This document shows, piece after piece, positions 23,039 through 30,816 of a DNA stretch of 33,914 nt. A program made the position numbers and the translations under genes. Origin of the DNA: an uncultured Bacteroidota bacterium (GTDB taxonomy: Bacteria; Bacteroidota; Bacteroidia; Flavobacteriales; Flavobacteriaceae); the NCBI GenBank assembly GCA_903819815.1, contig CAIJFC010000097.1, positions 1-33,914 of the forward strand, in the 5' to 3' direction. The notes beneath the pieces are model-generated. The model did not search any database. It had not been told where the DNA came from and saw only the letters and a program-made list of their open reading frames with translations. Position 1 is the first letter of the stretch. Each line of letters starts with the position of its first letter.

Positions 23039-24646
23039 TTATTTTGATTTAACAGTAGCTGCAACAAAACTCACAAAAAGAGGATGCGGATTGTCTACTG
23101 TACTTTTATATTCTGGATGGTATTGAACACCGATAAAAAATGGGTGGTTATCAATCTCAACAATTTCTACCAAACCGGTATCAGGGTTTACTCCTGAAGC
23201 TTTTAAACCTGCATTTTCTAGCGCTTGTAAATAATCACCATTAAATTCATAACGATGACGGTGGCGTTCAAAAATACTGGTTTTTCCGTATATTTTATGT
23301 GCCAATGTATTTTCTTTAATGTCACACTTCCAAGCGCCCAAACGCATCGTTCCTCCTTTATCGGTAATGGTTTTTTGTTCTTCCATTAAATCGATCACTG
23401 GATTAGTTGTGTTTTCGTTCATCTCAGTTGAATTGGCGTCAGAATGTCCTAAAACAGATCTAGAAAATTCAATAACCGCCATTTGCATACCCAAACATAT
23501 TCCTAAAAAAGGAATTTTATTCTCTCTGGCAAATTTTACCGTTTCAATTTTTCCTTCAATTCCACGACCTCCAAAACCGGGTGCAACTAAAATTCCATCT
23601 AAACCTTTCAATTTCTCGGATGCATTTTCAGAATCTAAATATTCGGAGTGAATTGAAATCATGTTTACTTTCGTTTCATTGGCAGCGCCAGCATGAATGA
23701 AAGCTTCTAATATCGATTTGTAAGAATCTTGTAATTCTACGTATTTTCCTACTAATCCAATATTAACTGTATGTTTAGGATTTTTCAATCGGCTTAAAAA
23801 AGTATTCCAATTGACTAAATCTGGGTTTGATTTTACAGATAAATTTAATTTCTTCAAAGCAACCACATCAAGTCCTTCTTCAAGCATCAAAATAGGCACT
23901 TCATAAATCGTTGACGCATCAATAGATTGAATAACGGCTTCTCTTTTTACATTACAAAATAAAGCCAATTTATTTCTTAATTCTTCCGACAATTCGTGTT
24001 CCGTTCTACAAACTAAAATATCCGCTTTTATACCACTTTCCATCAAAGTTTTAACGGAATGTTGTGTTGGTTTTGTTTTTAATTCTCCAGCTGCAGCCAA
24101 ATAAGGAACCAATGTTAAATGAATAACAAGTCCATTATTTTCGCCTAATTCCCAAACCAATTGACGAACAGATTCAATGTAGGGCAACGATTCAATATCT
24201 CCAACAGTTCCACCAATTTCAGTAATTACAATATCAAAATCACCTGAGTTACCAAGCAATTGCATTCTTTCTTTAATTTCATTGGTAATATGAGGAACCA
24301 CCTGAACTGTTTTTCCTAAAAATTCACCACGACGTTCTTTTTCAATAACAGAAAGGTACACTCTACCAGTGGTAACATTATTAGATTGAGAAGTGGGAAC
24401 ATTTAAAAAACGTTCGTAATGCCCTAAATCCAAATCGGTTTCTGCTCCATCATCAGTAACGTAACATTCTCCGTGTTCATAAGGGTTAAGGGTTCCTGGA
24501 TCCACATTGATATAAGGATCAAATTTTTGAATTGTGGTGCGATATCCTCTTGCTTGCAATAATTTTGCTAATGAAGCGGCGATAATTCCTTTTCCTAATG
24601 AGGAAGTAACTCCGCCAGTAACAAAAATATATTTCGTTTGAGCCAT
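23039..24646 (-). CDS. pyrG: CTP synthase
   Basis: PyrG converts UTP, ATP and glutamine to CTP, the last step of de novo pyrimidine nucleotide synthesis. The 535-residue protein has the synthetase domain (1 to about 270) with the P-loop-like GGVTSSLGKG (11-20), KFDPYINVDPGT, DDGAETDLDLGHYERF and ITEIGGTVGDIESLP. The class I glutamine amidotransferase domain (about 290-533) has the nucleophile in FLGICLGMQ (Cys384) and the His-Glu pair in VQYHPEY. All catalytic residues are present. It has its own promoter and is cotranscribed with yidC. Confidence 0.98.
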   Translation of the reverse strand: MAQTKYIFVTGGVTSSLGKGIIAASLAKLLQARGYRTTIQKFDPYINVDPGTLNPYEHGECYVTDDGAETDLDLGHYERFLNVPTSQSNNVTTGRVYLSVIEKERRGEFLGKTVQVVPHITNEIKERMQLLGNSGDFDIVITEIGGTVGDIESLPYIESVRQLVWELGENNGLVIHLTLVPYLAAAGELKTKPTQHSVKTLMESGIKADILVCRTEHELSEELRNKLALFCNVKREAVIQSIDASTIYEVPILMLEEGLDVVALKKLNLSVKSNPDLVNWNTFLSRLKNPKHTVNIGLVGKYVELQDSYKSILEAFIHAGAANETKVNMISIHSEYLDSENASEKLKGLDGILVAPGFGGRGIEGKIETVKFARENKIPFLGICLGMQMAVIEFSRSVLGHSDANSTEMNENTTNPVIDLMEEQKTITDKGGTMRLGAWKCDIKENTLAHKIYGKTSIFERHRHRYEFNGDYLQALENAGLKASGVNPDTGLVEIVEIDNHPFFIGVQYHPEYKSTVDNPHPLFVSFVAATVKSK

Positions 24647-24680
24647 TGTATTGTGTGTTGTTGTTGTATAAAAAACTTGG

Positions 24681-24713
24681 CAAAAGTACGAAAATAATTA
24701 GATAATAGGACAA
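24681..24713 (-). promoter_or_regulatory. promoter of the pyrG-yidC unit
   Basis: On the minus strand a TTG (24711-24713) is separated by 22 bases from TACTTTTG (24681-24688), a full TAnnTTTG match. The predicted leader is about 30 bases and contains a repeated GTT/ACA stretch. I see no pyrimidine-responsive attenuator. Confidence 0.6.
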
Positions 24714-24774
24714 TTTTAATCGTTAGAAATAAAAAAATAGTTGGATTTAAAATCAATTAAATTAACCAAAAAAA

Positions 24775-24996
24775 TCAATACTTCTTCCTAATATTTCGAA
24801 TCATATCTTCCAACCCATTTAATTTTAATTCATAAACCAATTGGAGTTGTTCACCTAAAGTACCGTTTGGAAAGCCTTTGTTGCGGTACCAAACGATATA
24901 ATATTCGGGGATATCAATTAAATAATAGCCTTCGTATTTGCCGAAAGGCATTTTGGTATGCGCCAAATCGATTAATTTTTGTTGGTTCTTGTCCAA
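24775..24996 (-). CDS. DUF3820 family protein
   Basis: The 73-residue protein carries the family signature MPFGKYEGYYLIDIPEYY (16-33), then WYRNKGFPNGTLGEQLQ and a helical, basic C-terminus. DUF3820 proteins are small and widespread; some database entries call them putative quorum-sensing-regulated virulence factors, but the function is not established. It is the last gene of the guaA operon, 3 bases after the OsmC gene stop. Confidence 0.85.
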   Translation of the reverse strand: MDKNQQKLIDLAHTKMPFGKYEGYYLIDIPEYYIVWYRNKGFPNGTLGEQLQLVYELKLNGLEDMIRNIRKKY

Positions 24997-24999
24997 AAT

Positions 25000-25401
25000 T
25001 TATTTCCAATTAAAAGTAATCACCTTTTTGATATCGGGGTGCAAACTATAATAAACTGGGCAAGTCATTGCAGTACGTTCTAAAATAGTTTTGGTTTTAT
25101 CATCGGGAGCAACATTAAAATTAAAAACTACGTGAATCTCCGATATTCTTCTTGGATCGGCAGCCATAATTTTGGTAATCTCTGCGGTAGAATTGGATAA
25201 ATCGATTTGTAAGTCTTGCGCTTTTATTCCCATTACGGTAAACATACAACTCCCTAATCCATTGGCAACTGTATCTGTAGGTGAAAACGCTTCTCCTTTT
25301 CCGTTGTTATCAATTGGGGCATCGGAAATAATTTCTGATTCCGATTGCAAATGAACGGATGACGTGCGTAATTCTCCTAAATAAGTAATTTTTGAAGTCA
25401 T
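25000..25401 (-). CDS. OsmC family peroxidase-like protein
   Basis: The 133-residue protein belongs to the OsmC/Ohr fold, small thiol-dependent peroxidases that reduce organic hydroperoxides. The two redox cysteines are present: Cys52 in NGLGSCMFTVMG and Cys114 in AMTCPVYYSLHP. The SPTDTVANGLG stretch and the GE in the N-terminal half are typical. It resembles the YhfA/OsmC-like branch more than Ohr, but this is a weak call. Its ATG overlaps the TGA of the LysM gene by 4 bases, implying translational coupling. Confidence 0.9.
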   Translation of the reverse strand: MTSKITYLGELRTSSVHLQSESEIISDAPIDNNGKGEAFSPTDTVANGLGSCMFTVMGIKAQDLQIDLSNSTAEITKIMAADPRRISEIHVVFNFNVAPDDKTKTILERTAMTCPVYYSLHPDIKKVITFNWK

Positions 25402-26924
25402 TCTGTGGCTTGTTTTATTGTCAAATCCGATTCATAGTTTAGAATGTAAATCCCTTTATTACTATAAATATCAAGCGGATTTTTACTGTAATTGAATTTA
25501 TTTTCAATTTGCTCCGTAGCATAATTTTCTGAAACGGTTTTAAAATCTTCTATTTGCGACAATCGCATCATCGAGTCGAAAGCCAAATCAAATCCTCTAA
25601 TGGCAAATTGATTGGGGAATATCTTATTGATTTTCTTGTACTTATTTCTAAATATTTCCGCTTTAGGTGATAAATTTTCTCTCACAATTGAAGGATACAT
25701 CATTTTCAATTTAACCAAACGATTCAAATCAATTTCATGAAAATCCAAGGTTGGATTCGGTTCTATAATCACCATTTGCAATTGGTAATCGTTCATTAGA
25801 CTCATCATCGCATTGGTAGCAGCCAAAATAAAACCTGTTTTTTGAGAATCCAAAATAATGTAATTCATTTTGTTTCGAACCAATAATTTCCTCAAACTAT
25901 CTTTGACCACCGAACCTGCTGAATTTAAACCAACAATCGAATTTTTATAATTATTAGTCTTCAAATAATCTTTTAAGACCGCTTTTTTAGAATCAATTAG
26001 CGCTATTAGATTTCCGTTATTTTTATTGATATAATTAATCATCGCTTCCCTACAATCTTCATTGGTAGGCATAGATTGGTAAATATTAGCCCCCGATTTT
26101 CCTCTTTCCTTAGACAAAGGAGAAAGTATAGGAATTGATTTATCTCCAAGTAATTGTGACAAATTATCTACATTATTTTGATAAAACGGACCTATAATTG
26201 CAGCCGTATTTTCAAATTTATTCTGTTGGACTAAACTTGGAATTGAAGAAGTGTTTTTGGTTTCTACAGAATCATAAATTTTAATATTGATTTTTAATCC
26301 AACTGTTTTAGCTGAATCAATTGCCATTAATACTCCAGAATAAAAATCCAAAGTCATATTTAGAAATTTATCTTTATTAAGCCTTGAAGAAACGGTGTTT
26401 AAGGAGTCATTTTCTATTTTTGAAACATTGAAAGGCAATAAAAGCACTAACTCTTTAGCAGCTCCAGAATTAGATTTAGTTAAAGGTTTAAGTGGCTTAT
26501 AATCTTGTGGCTTTGCTACTGTGACAGCATTTGAATTAGTTAATGATTTTTTTGGGATAACCAAATTTTGACCCGCTTTTAAACCATCAGTTAGAAGAGT
26601 TGGATTGGAATTTTGAAGATCTTCAGTAGAAATAGAATACAATTTTGAAATACTATAAAGCGTTTCTTTTGGAGCAACTAAATGTAAACTATTGTTATTC
26701 GATATAGCCTGAGATTTAGAATTTGGAATAATCAACACCGCATCCGGTTGAATTCCGTTTTGAGCATCCGGATTCAGATTAAAAATTTCGGAGGGAGTAC
26801 AATGGTATTTTAAAGCAATTTGAGTTACCGTTTCTCCTTTAACAACGGTGTGCTTGGTAAAATTTTGACCATTTACTACAAAGGATAATAAAGCTACGAA
26901 AACAAAAATTACTTTTTTAAACAT
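25398..26924 (-). CDS. secreted protein with two LysM domains and a periplasmic-binding-protein-like domain
   Basis: The 508-residue protein has a signal peptide (about 1-20, ALLSFVVNGQ), LysM 1 (about 24-68, KHTVVKGETVTQIALKYHCT), LysM 2 (about 80-125, LHLVAPKETLYSISKLYSIS), a linker, and a type I periplasmic-binding-protein-like fold (about 158-500) with FYSGVLMAIDSAK, AAIIGPFYQNNVDNLSQLLG and IPILSPLSKERG. The LysM domains should bind peptidoglycan. The other domain resembles branched-chain amino-acid binding proteins and LpoA-like PBP activators, but no ABC transporter genes are near. A role as a wall-attached sensor or synthase regulator is inference. It follows guaA by 24 bases and overlaps the OsmC gene by 4. 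Confidence 0.85.
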   Translation of the reverse strand: MFKKVIFVFVALLSFVVNGQNFTKHTVVKGETVTQIALKYHCTPSEIFNLNPDAQNGIQPDAVLIIPNSKSQAISNNNSLHLVAPKETLYSISKLYSISTEDLQNSNPTLLTDGLKAGQNLVIPKKSLTNSNAVTVAKPQDYKPLKPLTKSNSGAAKELVLLLPFNVSKIENDSLNTVSSRLNKDKFLNMTLDFYSGVLMAIDSAKTVGLKINIKIYDSVETKNTSSIPSLVQQNKFENTAAIIGPFYQNNVDNLSQLLGDKSIPILSPLSKERGKSGANIYQSMPTNEDCREAMINYINKNNGNLIALIDSKKAVLKDYLKTNNYKNSIVGLNSAGSVVKDSLRKLLVRNKMNYIILDSQKTGFILAATNAMMSLMNDYQLQMVIIEPNPTLDFHEIDLNRLVKLKMMYPSIVRENLSPKAEIFRNKYKKINKIFPNQFAIRGFDLAFDSMMRLSQIEDFKTVSENYATEQIENKFNYSKNPLDIYSNKGIYILNYESDLTIKQATE

Positions 26925-26948
26925 GATTTTTATTTTAAAAAAAATGAA

Positions 26949-28478
26949 TTATTCCCACTCAATTGTTGCTGGTGGTTTCGAACTAATATCATAAACTACT
27001 CGGTTAACGCCAGGAACTTTATTGATAATATCATTGGAAACCTTCATCAAGAAATCATATGGTAAATGTACCCAGTCGGCAGTCATTCCATCAGTAGATT
27101 CAACGGCTCGAAGCGCAACTACTTTTTCATAAGTACGCTCATCTCCCATTACACCTACACTATTTACAGGTAGTAAAATAGCGCCGGCTTGCCAAACTTT
27201 ATCATACAATCCCCACGATTTCAAACCATCAATAAACACCGCATCAACTTCTTGCAAGATACGAACTTTTTCGGGTGTAATATCGCCCAAAATACGAATT
27301 GACAGTCCAGGCCCAGGAAAAGGATGGCGTCCTAATAACACTTGATCAATTCCTAATGTTGCTCCTACTCTTCGAACTTCATCTTTGAATAGCATTCTTA
27401 ACGGTTCAACAATTTTTAATTTCATGTAATCTGGTAAACCACCCACATTATGGTGTGATTTTATAGTTGCTGAAGGCCCCTTAACAGAAACGGACTCAAT
27501 TACATCAGGATAAATAGTTCCTTGAGCCAACCATTTCACGTCTTCAATTTGGTTCGATTCGTCATCAAAAACTTCTATGAAAACTCTACCAATGGCTTTT
27601 CTTTTTAATTCAGGATCTTCAATTCCGGCTAATGCGTCTAAAAATCGTTTTGAGGCATCTACACCCTTAACATTTAGACCCATTCCTTTGTATTGATCCA
27701 ATACATTTTGAAATTCGTTTTTTCGTAATAAGCCATTATTAACAAAAATACAATAGAGGTTTTTACCAATCGCTTGATGCAATAAAACAGCTGCAACAGT
27801 AGAATCTACGCCGCCAGAAAGTCCTAAAACTACTTTGTCATTTTGTAATTTCGTTTTCAATTCTGATACCATTTCACCCACAAAGGCGTTGGGAGTAAAT
27901 GTTTGCGGAACTTCGGCAATTTTGACCAAGAAATTCTCCAACATTAATTTGCCATCTGTAGAATGAAAAACCTCTGGATGGTATTGAATTGCATAGGTTG
28001 TTTCGCCTTCGATTTTATACGCCGCAAATTCAACATCATTGGTGCTAGCTAACTTTACCCCGTTTTTAGGCAATGCTTTTATACTATCGCTATGGCTCAT
28101 CCAAACTTGAGAATTTTCAGAAATTCCTTCAAAGAAAAGTTCATTATCTTTAATATAAGATAAATTGGCTCTGCCATATTCACGAGTATTTGACGACGCC
28201 ACTTCACCTCCACTAAAATGAGCCAAATATTGAGCTCCATAACAAACGGCTAGCATCGGTAATTTTCCTCTAATTTGAGATAAATCAGGATGAGGCGCAT
28301 CATCAGAACGAACAGAAAATGGGCTTCCGCCAAGAATTACGGCTTTATAACTTGATAAATCGCTTGGAAAATTATTATAAGGGAAAATTTCGCAAAAGAT
28401 ATTTAACTCGCGAACTCTTCTCGCAATTAATTGTGTGTATTGCGATCCGAAATCTAAAATAAGTACGTTGTGTTGCAT
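26949..28478 (-). CDS. guaA: GMP synthase (glutamine-hydrolysing)
   Basis: GuaA converts XMP to GMP with ATP and glutamine. From the ATG at 28478 it is 509 residues: a class I amidotransferase domain (MQHNVLILDFGSQYTQ at the start, nucleophile Cys79 in LAVCYGAQ, His/Glu in YHPEVFHS), an ATP-pyrophosphatase domain (PP-loop GLSGGVDST), and the C-terminal dimerisation domain with KVVALRAVESTDGMTADW and PPATIEWE. A TTG two codons upstream (28484) is rejected because it is part of the -7 box. The start codon lies only 3 bases after that box, so the mRNA may be leaderless. It heads the operon guaA - LysM/PBP - OsmC - DUF3820. Confidence 0.97.
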   Translation of the reverse strand: MQHNVLILDFGSQYTQLIARRVRELNIFCEIFPYNNFPSDLSSYKAVILGGSPFSVRSDDAPHPDLSQIRGKLPMLAVCYGAQYLAHFSGGEVASSNTREYGRANLSYIKDNELFFEGISENSQVWMSHSDSIKALPKNGVKLASTNDVEFAAYKIEGETTYAIQYHPEVFHSTDGKLMLENFLVKIAEVPQTFTPNAFVGEMVSELKTKLQNDKVVLGLSGGVDSTVAAVLLHQAIGKNLYCIFVNNGLLRKNEFQNVLDQYKGMGLNVKGVDASKRFLDALAGIEDPELKRKAIGRVFIEVFDDESNQIEDVKWLAQGTIYPDVIESVSVKGPSATIKSHHNVGGLPDYMKLKIVEPLRMLFKDEVRRVGATLGIDQVLLGRHPFPGPGLSIRILGDITPEKVRILQEVDAVFIDGLKSWGLYDKVWQAGAILLPVNSVGVMGDERTYEKVVALRAVESTDGMTADWVHLPYDFLMKVSNDIINKVPGVNRVVYDISSKPPATIEWE

Positions 28479-28481
28479 GAG

Positions 28482-28489
28482 CAAAGGTA
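28482..28489 (-). promoter_or_regulatory. -7 promoter box of the guaA operon
   Basis: On the minus strand TACCTTTG fully matches TAnnTTTG. It ends 3 bases before the guaA ATG. No convincing -33 box is seen. Confidence 0.5.
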
Positions 28490-28787
28490 AAATTGTGTTG
28501 TAATTTACTGATTTTCAATTAAATAAAAATTAACTTCAGTGAAAGTGAAAATCTTAATTTTTGATTTATTTAAAATCTTTACAAATGTAAGTAAAAAAGG
28601 GATTATTATTTTAATTCAAATTGTAATATACAATAATATCAAAATTAAAAAAGAAGGAATTAATACGGTTGTTAATTATCCAAAGTAGATTTTATTGTAA
28701 TATTCATTAAATACTAATTTTTGTCTATATTTGACAGTTAAAACCAAGTTATCACTAATAAATAGGAATTAATTTATATTTAAAAAG
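28490..28787. other. divergent intergenic region between guaA and the CapA-family gene
   Basis: About 300 bases of very AT-rich DNA separate the two divergent genes. I find the two -7 boxes at its edges (guaA at 28482-28489, minus; CapA at 28726-28733, plus). There is also a weak 6-base inverted repeat, AATTAA/TTAATT, near 28657-28677. No RNA gene, convincing hairpin or open frame is seen. Confidence 0.6.
28726..28733 (+). promoter_or_regulatory. -7 promoter box of the CapA-family gene
   Basis: TATATTTG fully matches TAnnTTTG. It lies 54 bases upstream of the ATG. No good -33 box is at the usual distance. Confidence 0.55.
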
Positions 28788-29915
28788 ATGAAAAAAATAG
28801 TACTAATTAGTTTTTTAGCTGTTGGATTAATTTTAACTGGAATGATTTCTAAAAATGGAATTATTTCTAAAATTAACAACAGTAAAGGTCAATCTATTTC
28901 TGATAAAAATATAAAAACTACTAAATCTCAAGTAAATTCAAAGGATACTATTTCAATAATTGGTGTTGGCGACATGATGTTGGGAACCAATTATCCTGCG
29001 GAAAGTTATTTGCCACCTGAAGACGGAAAAAACATCTTAACCCCAGTAAAACAAATCATTGAAAATGCAGATATTTCTTTCGGAAACCTTGAAGGTGCTA
29101 TTTTATCGGGGACGGGAACTGTAAAAACTTGTACAAATCCTGCTGTTTGTTACGCATTTAAAATGCCAAACCATTATGTAAATTATTTTAAAGAGGCAGG
29201 TTTTGATGTTTTAAGTATTGCAAATAACCACGTTAGTGATTTTGGCGAAACTGGAAAGGAAAACACTGTAAAAATGCTTGATGGAGTTGGTATTAAATAT
29301 GCAGGATTATTAAAATATCCTTACACTACCTTTGAAAAAAATGGAATAAAATATGGATTTTGTGCTTTTGCACCAAATAATGGTACAGTAGATATTAACG
29401 ACAGTGAAAATGCTGCCAAAATCGTTAAACAACTTAATTCAATATGCGATATTGTAATTGTTTCATTTCATGGCGGTGCAGAGGGTTCTTCAAAAAGCCA
29501 CTTAACCCGTTCTGATGAACTATTTTTAGGAGAAAATAGAGGTAACCCATATCAATTTGCACGAACAGTAATTGATGCGGGTGCGGATATTGTTTTTGGT
29601 CATGGCCCGCATGTAACCCGCGCAATTGACATTTACAAAGGGAAATTCATTGCTTATAGTATGGGGAATTTTGCTACTTATGGAAGATTTAATCTTAAAG
29701 GAATTTGTGGAATTGCACCAATTATTAAGCTTTTTGTAAATAAAAAAGGAGAATTTTTATCCGGTACTATTTATTCTACAAAACAAGTTGGTGAAGGTGG
29801 CCCTGTTATTGACGAGGACAAAACAGTCATAAAAGAAATAATCAACCTCACAAAATCTGATGTTCCAGAATCTCAAATATTGCTTGATGAAAACGGGGTA
29901 ATTACAAAAAAATAA
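28788..29915 (+). CDS. CapA-family (PGA_cap) metallophosphatase-like protein
   Basis: The 375-residue protein has an N-terminal hydrophobic segment (about 4-20, signal anchor or signal peptide), a Ser/Lys-rich linker, and a CapA/PGA_cap domain (about 54-350). The calcineurin-like metal-binding pattern is visible: IIGVGDMMLG (58-66), SFGNLEGAI (98-105), SIANNHVSDFG (143-153), VSFHGGAEG (225-233) and FGHGPHV (270-276). CapA proteins take part in poly-gamma-glutamate capsule formation in Bacillus, but most Bacteroidota members stand alone and have unknown roles. No capB or capC homologue is near. It precedes the SGNH-MBOAT-SGNH cluster by 97 bases with a separate promoter, so a shared function is only suggested. 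Confidence 0.88.
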   Translation: MKKIVLISFLAVGLILTGMISKNGIISKINNSKGQSISDKNIKTTKSQVNSKDTISIIGVGDMMLGTNYPAESYLPPEDGKNILTPVKQIIENADISFGNLEGAILSGTGTVKTCTNPAVCYAFKMPNHYVNYFKEAGFDVLSIANNHVSDFGETGKENTVKMLDGVGIKYAGLLKYPYTTFEKNGIKYGFCAFAPNNGTVDINDSENAAKIVKQLNSICDIVIVSFHGGAEGSSKSHLTRSDELFLGENRGNPYQFARTVIDAGADIVFGHGPHVTRAIDIYKGKFIAYSMGNFATYGRFNLKGICGIAPIIKLFVNKKGEFLSGTIYSTKQVGEGGPVIDEDKTVIKEIINLTKSDVPESQILLDENGVITKK

Positions 29916-29986
29916 TTCCACTTTCATATCAATTTAATTCGTTTTTGGTTAATTAATTAAAAGTAATTAAAAAAACAAATTTTGTT

Positions 29987-29994
29987 TATATTTG
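29987..29994 (+). promoter_or_regulatory. -7 promoter box of the SGNH-MBOAT-SGNH cluster
   Basis: TATATTTG followed by GC fully matches TAnnTTTG. It lies 18 bases upstream of the first cluster gene. Confidence 0.6.
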
Positions 29995-30012
29995 CGGTAC
30001 TAATTTAAGAAT

Positions 30013-30807
30013 ATGGGTAAACCCTCAAAAAATAATTTTTTATTAATCGGTATCGGTTTTTTTATTTTATTTTCTTTTTTTTTTATTCTTAGTAATTCCG
30101 AAGAACCCCTTACTATCGAATTAAAAAAAGCAACAACTCCTTTCAAATCTGAAGAGAAAGATAGCGTTTTACCTACGAAAAAAAACAAGCTATCCAATAA
30201 AACTAATTCATCAATTGATACAATTAAAATTACTTCTGGCAAAGAACGTGTTTTGCTTATTGGTGACTCTCAATTAGAAGGTTTAAGAAGCCCAGTTTAT
30301 GATTATTGTGAATCCAACAACCACGAATTAATAGCTTCAGCATTGTGGTATGGATCTTCTACAAAAAATTGGAGTGAATCGGATACTCTTAGTTATTATA
30401 TAAAGAAGTATAAACCTACCTATTTGTTTATAGCTTTAGGGCTTAACGAACTGTTTGTTAACGATTTGGACAATAGAAGCCAGTATATTAAAAATATCAT
30501 TTCTAAGGTTAAAAAATTAGGTATTCGATATTATTGGATTGGACCAGCAGCTTGGAAACAAGATAAAGGAATTTGTAACCTTTTGGGACAATTAAACGGA
30601 TCGTTTTTTTATCCATCTCAAAAATTAAAATTAGATCGAGCAAAAGACAAGAGACATCCATCACGCAGTGCCGCTAGAATTTGGTTTGATAGCGTGGCAG
30701 TTCAAGTTACAAAACTTAACAACGACGGATTGAATTTAAGCATAAAAAAAGACACCATTAGGAAGATTAAAAACTCCCCTTTGTTAATTATCAATCAAGA
30801 AAAATAG
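30013..30807 (+). CDS. membrane-anchored SGNH/GDSL hydrolase-fold protein
   Basis: The 264-residue protein has one N-terminal transmembrane segment (about 9-27, very Phe/Ile-rich), a charged linker (30-75), and a short SGNH domain facing the periplasm. Block I is LLIGDSQLEGL (81-91, Ser86), block II probably the Gly in WYGSS (Gly114), block III ALGLNELF with Asn145, and block V DKRHPS with Asp212 and His215. All catalytic positions expected of an SGNH esterase or acyltransferase are present. Its gene lies 9 bases before an MBOAT gene. By analogy with PatA/PatB and AlgI/AlgJ/AlgX pairs it may move the acyl group from the MBOAT protein to an envelope polymer. That role is inference; a plain esterase is the alternative. 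Confidence 0.8.
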   Translation: MGKPSKNNFLLIGIGFFILFSFFFILSNSEEPLTIELKKATTPFKSEEKDSVLPTKKNKLSNKTNSSIDTIKITSGKERVLLIGDSQLEGLRSPVYDYCESNNHELIASALWYGSSTKNWSESDTLSYYIKKYKPTYLFIALGLNELFVNDLDNRSQYIKNIISKVKKLGIRYYWIGPAAWKQDKGICNLLGQLNGSFFYPSQKLKLDRAKDKRHPSRSAARIWFDSVAVQVTKLNNDGLNLSIKKDTIRKIKNSPLLIINQEK

Positions 30808-30816
30808 TTTTTATTA

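Noticed and set aside
23319..23651. 110-codon open frame on the plus strand inside pyrG
   Set aside because: It is fully antisense to a highly conserved gene and has no recognisable product, so it is a shadow of pyrG codon use.
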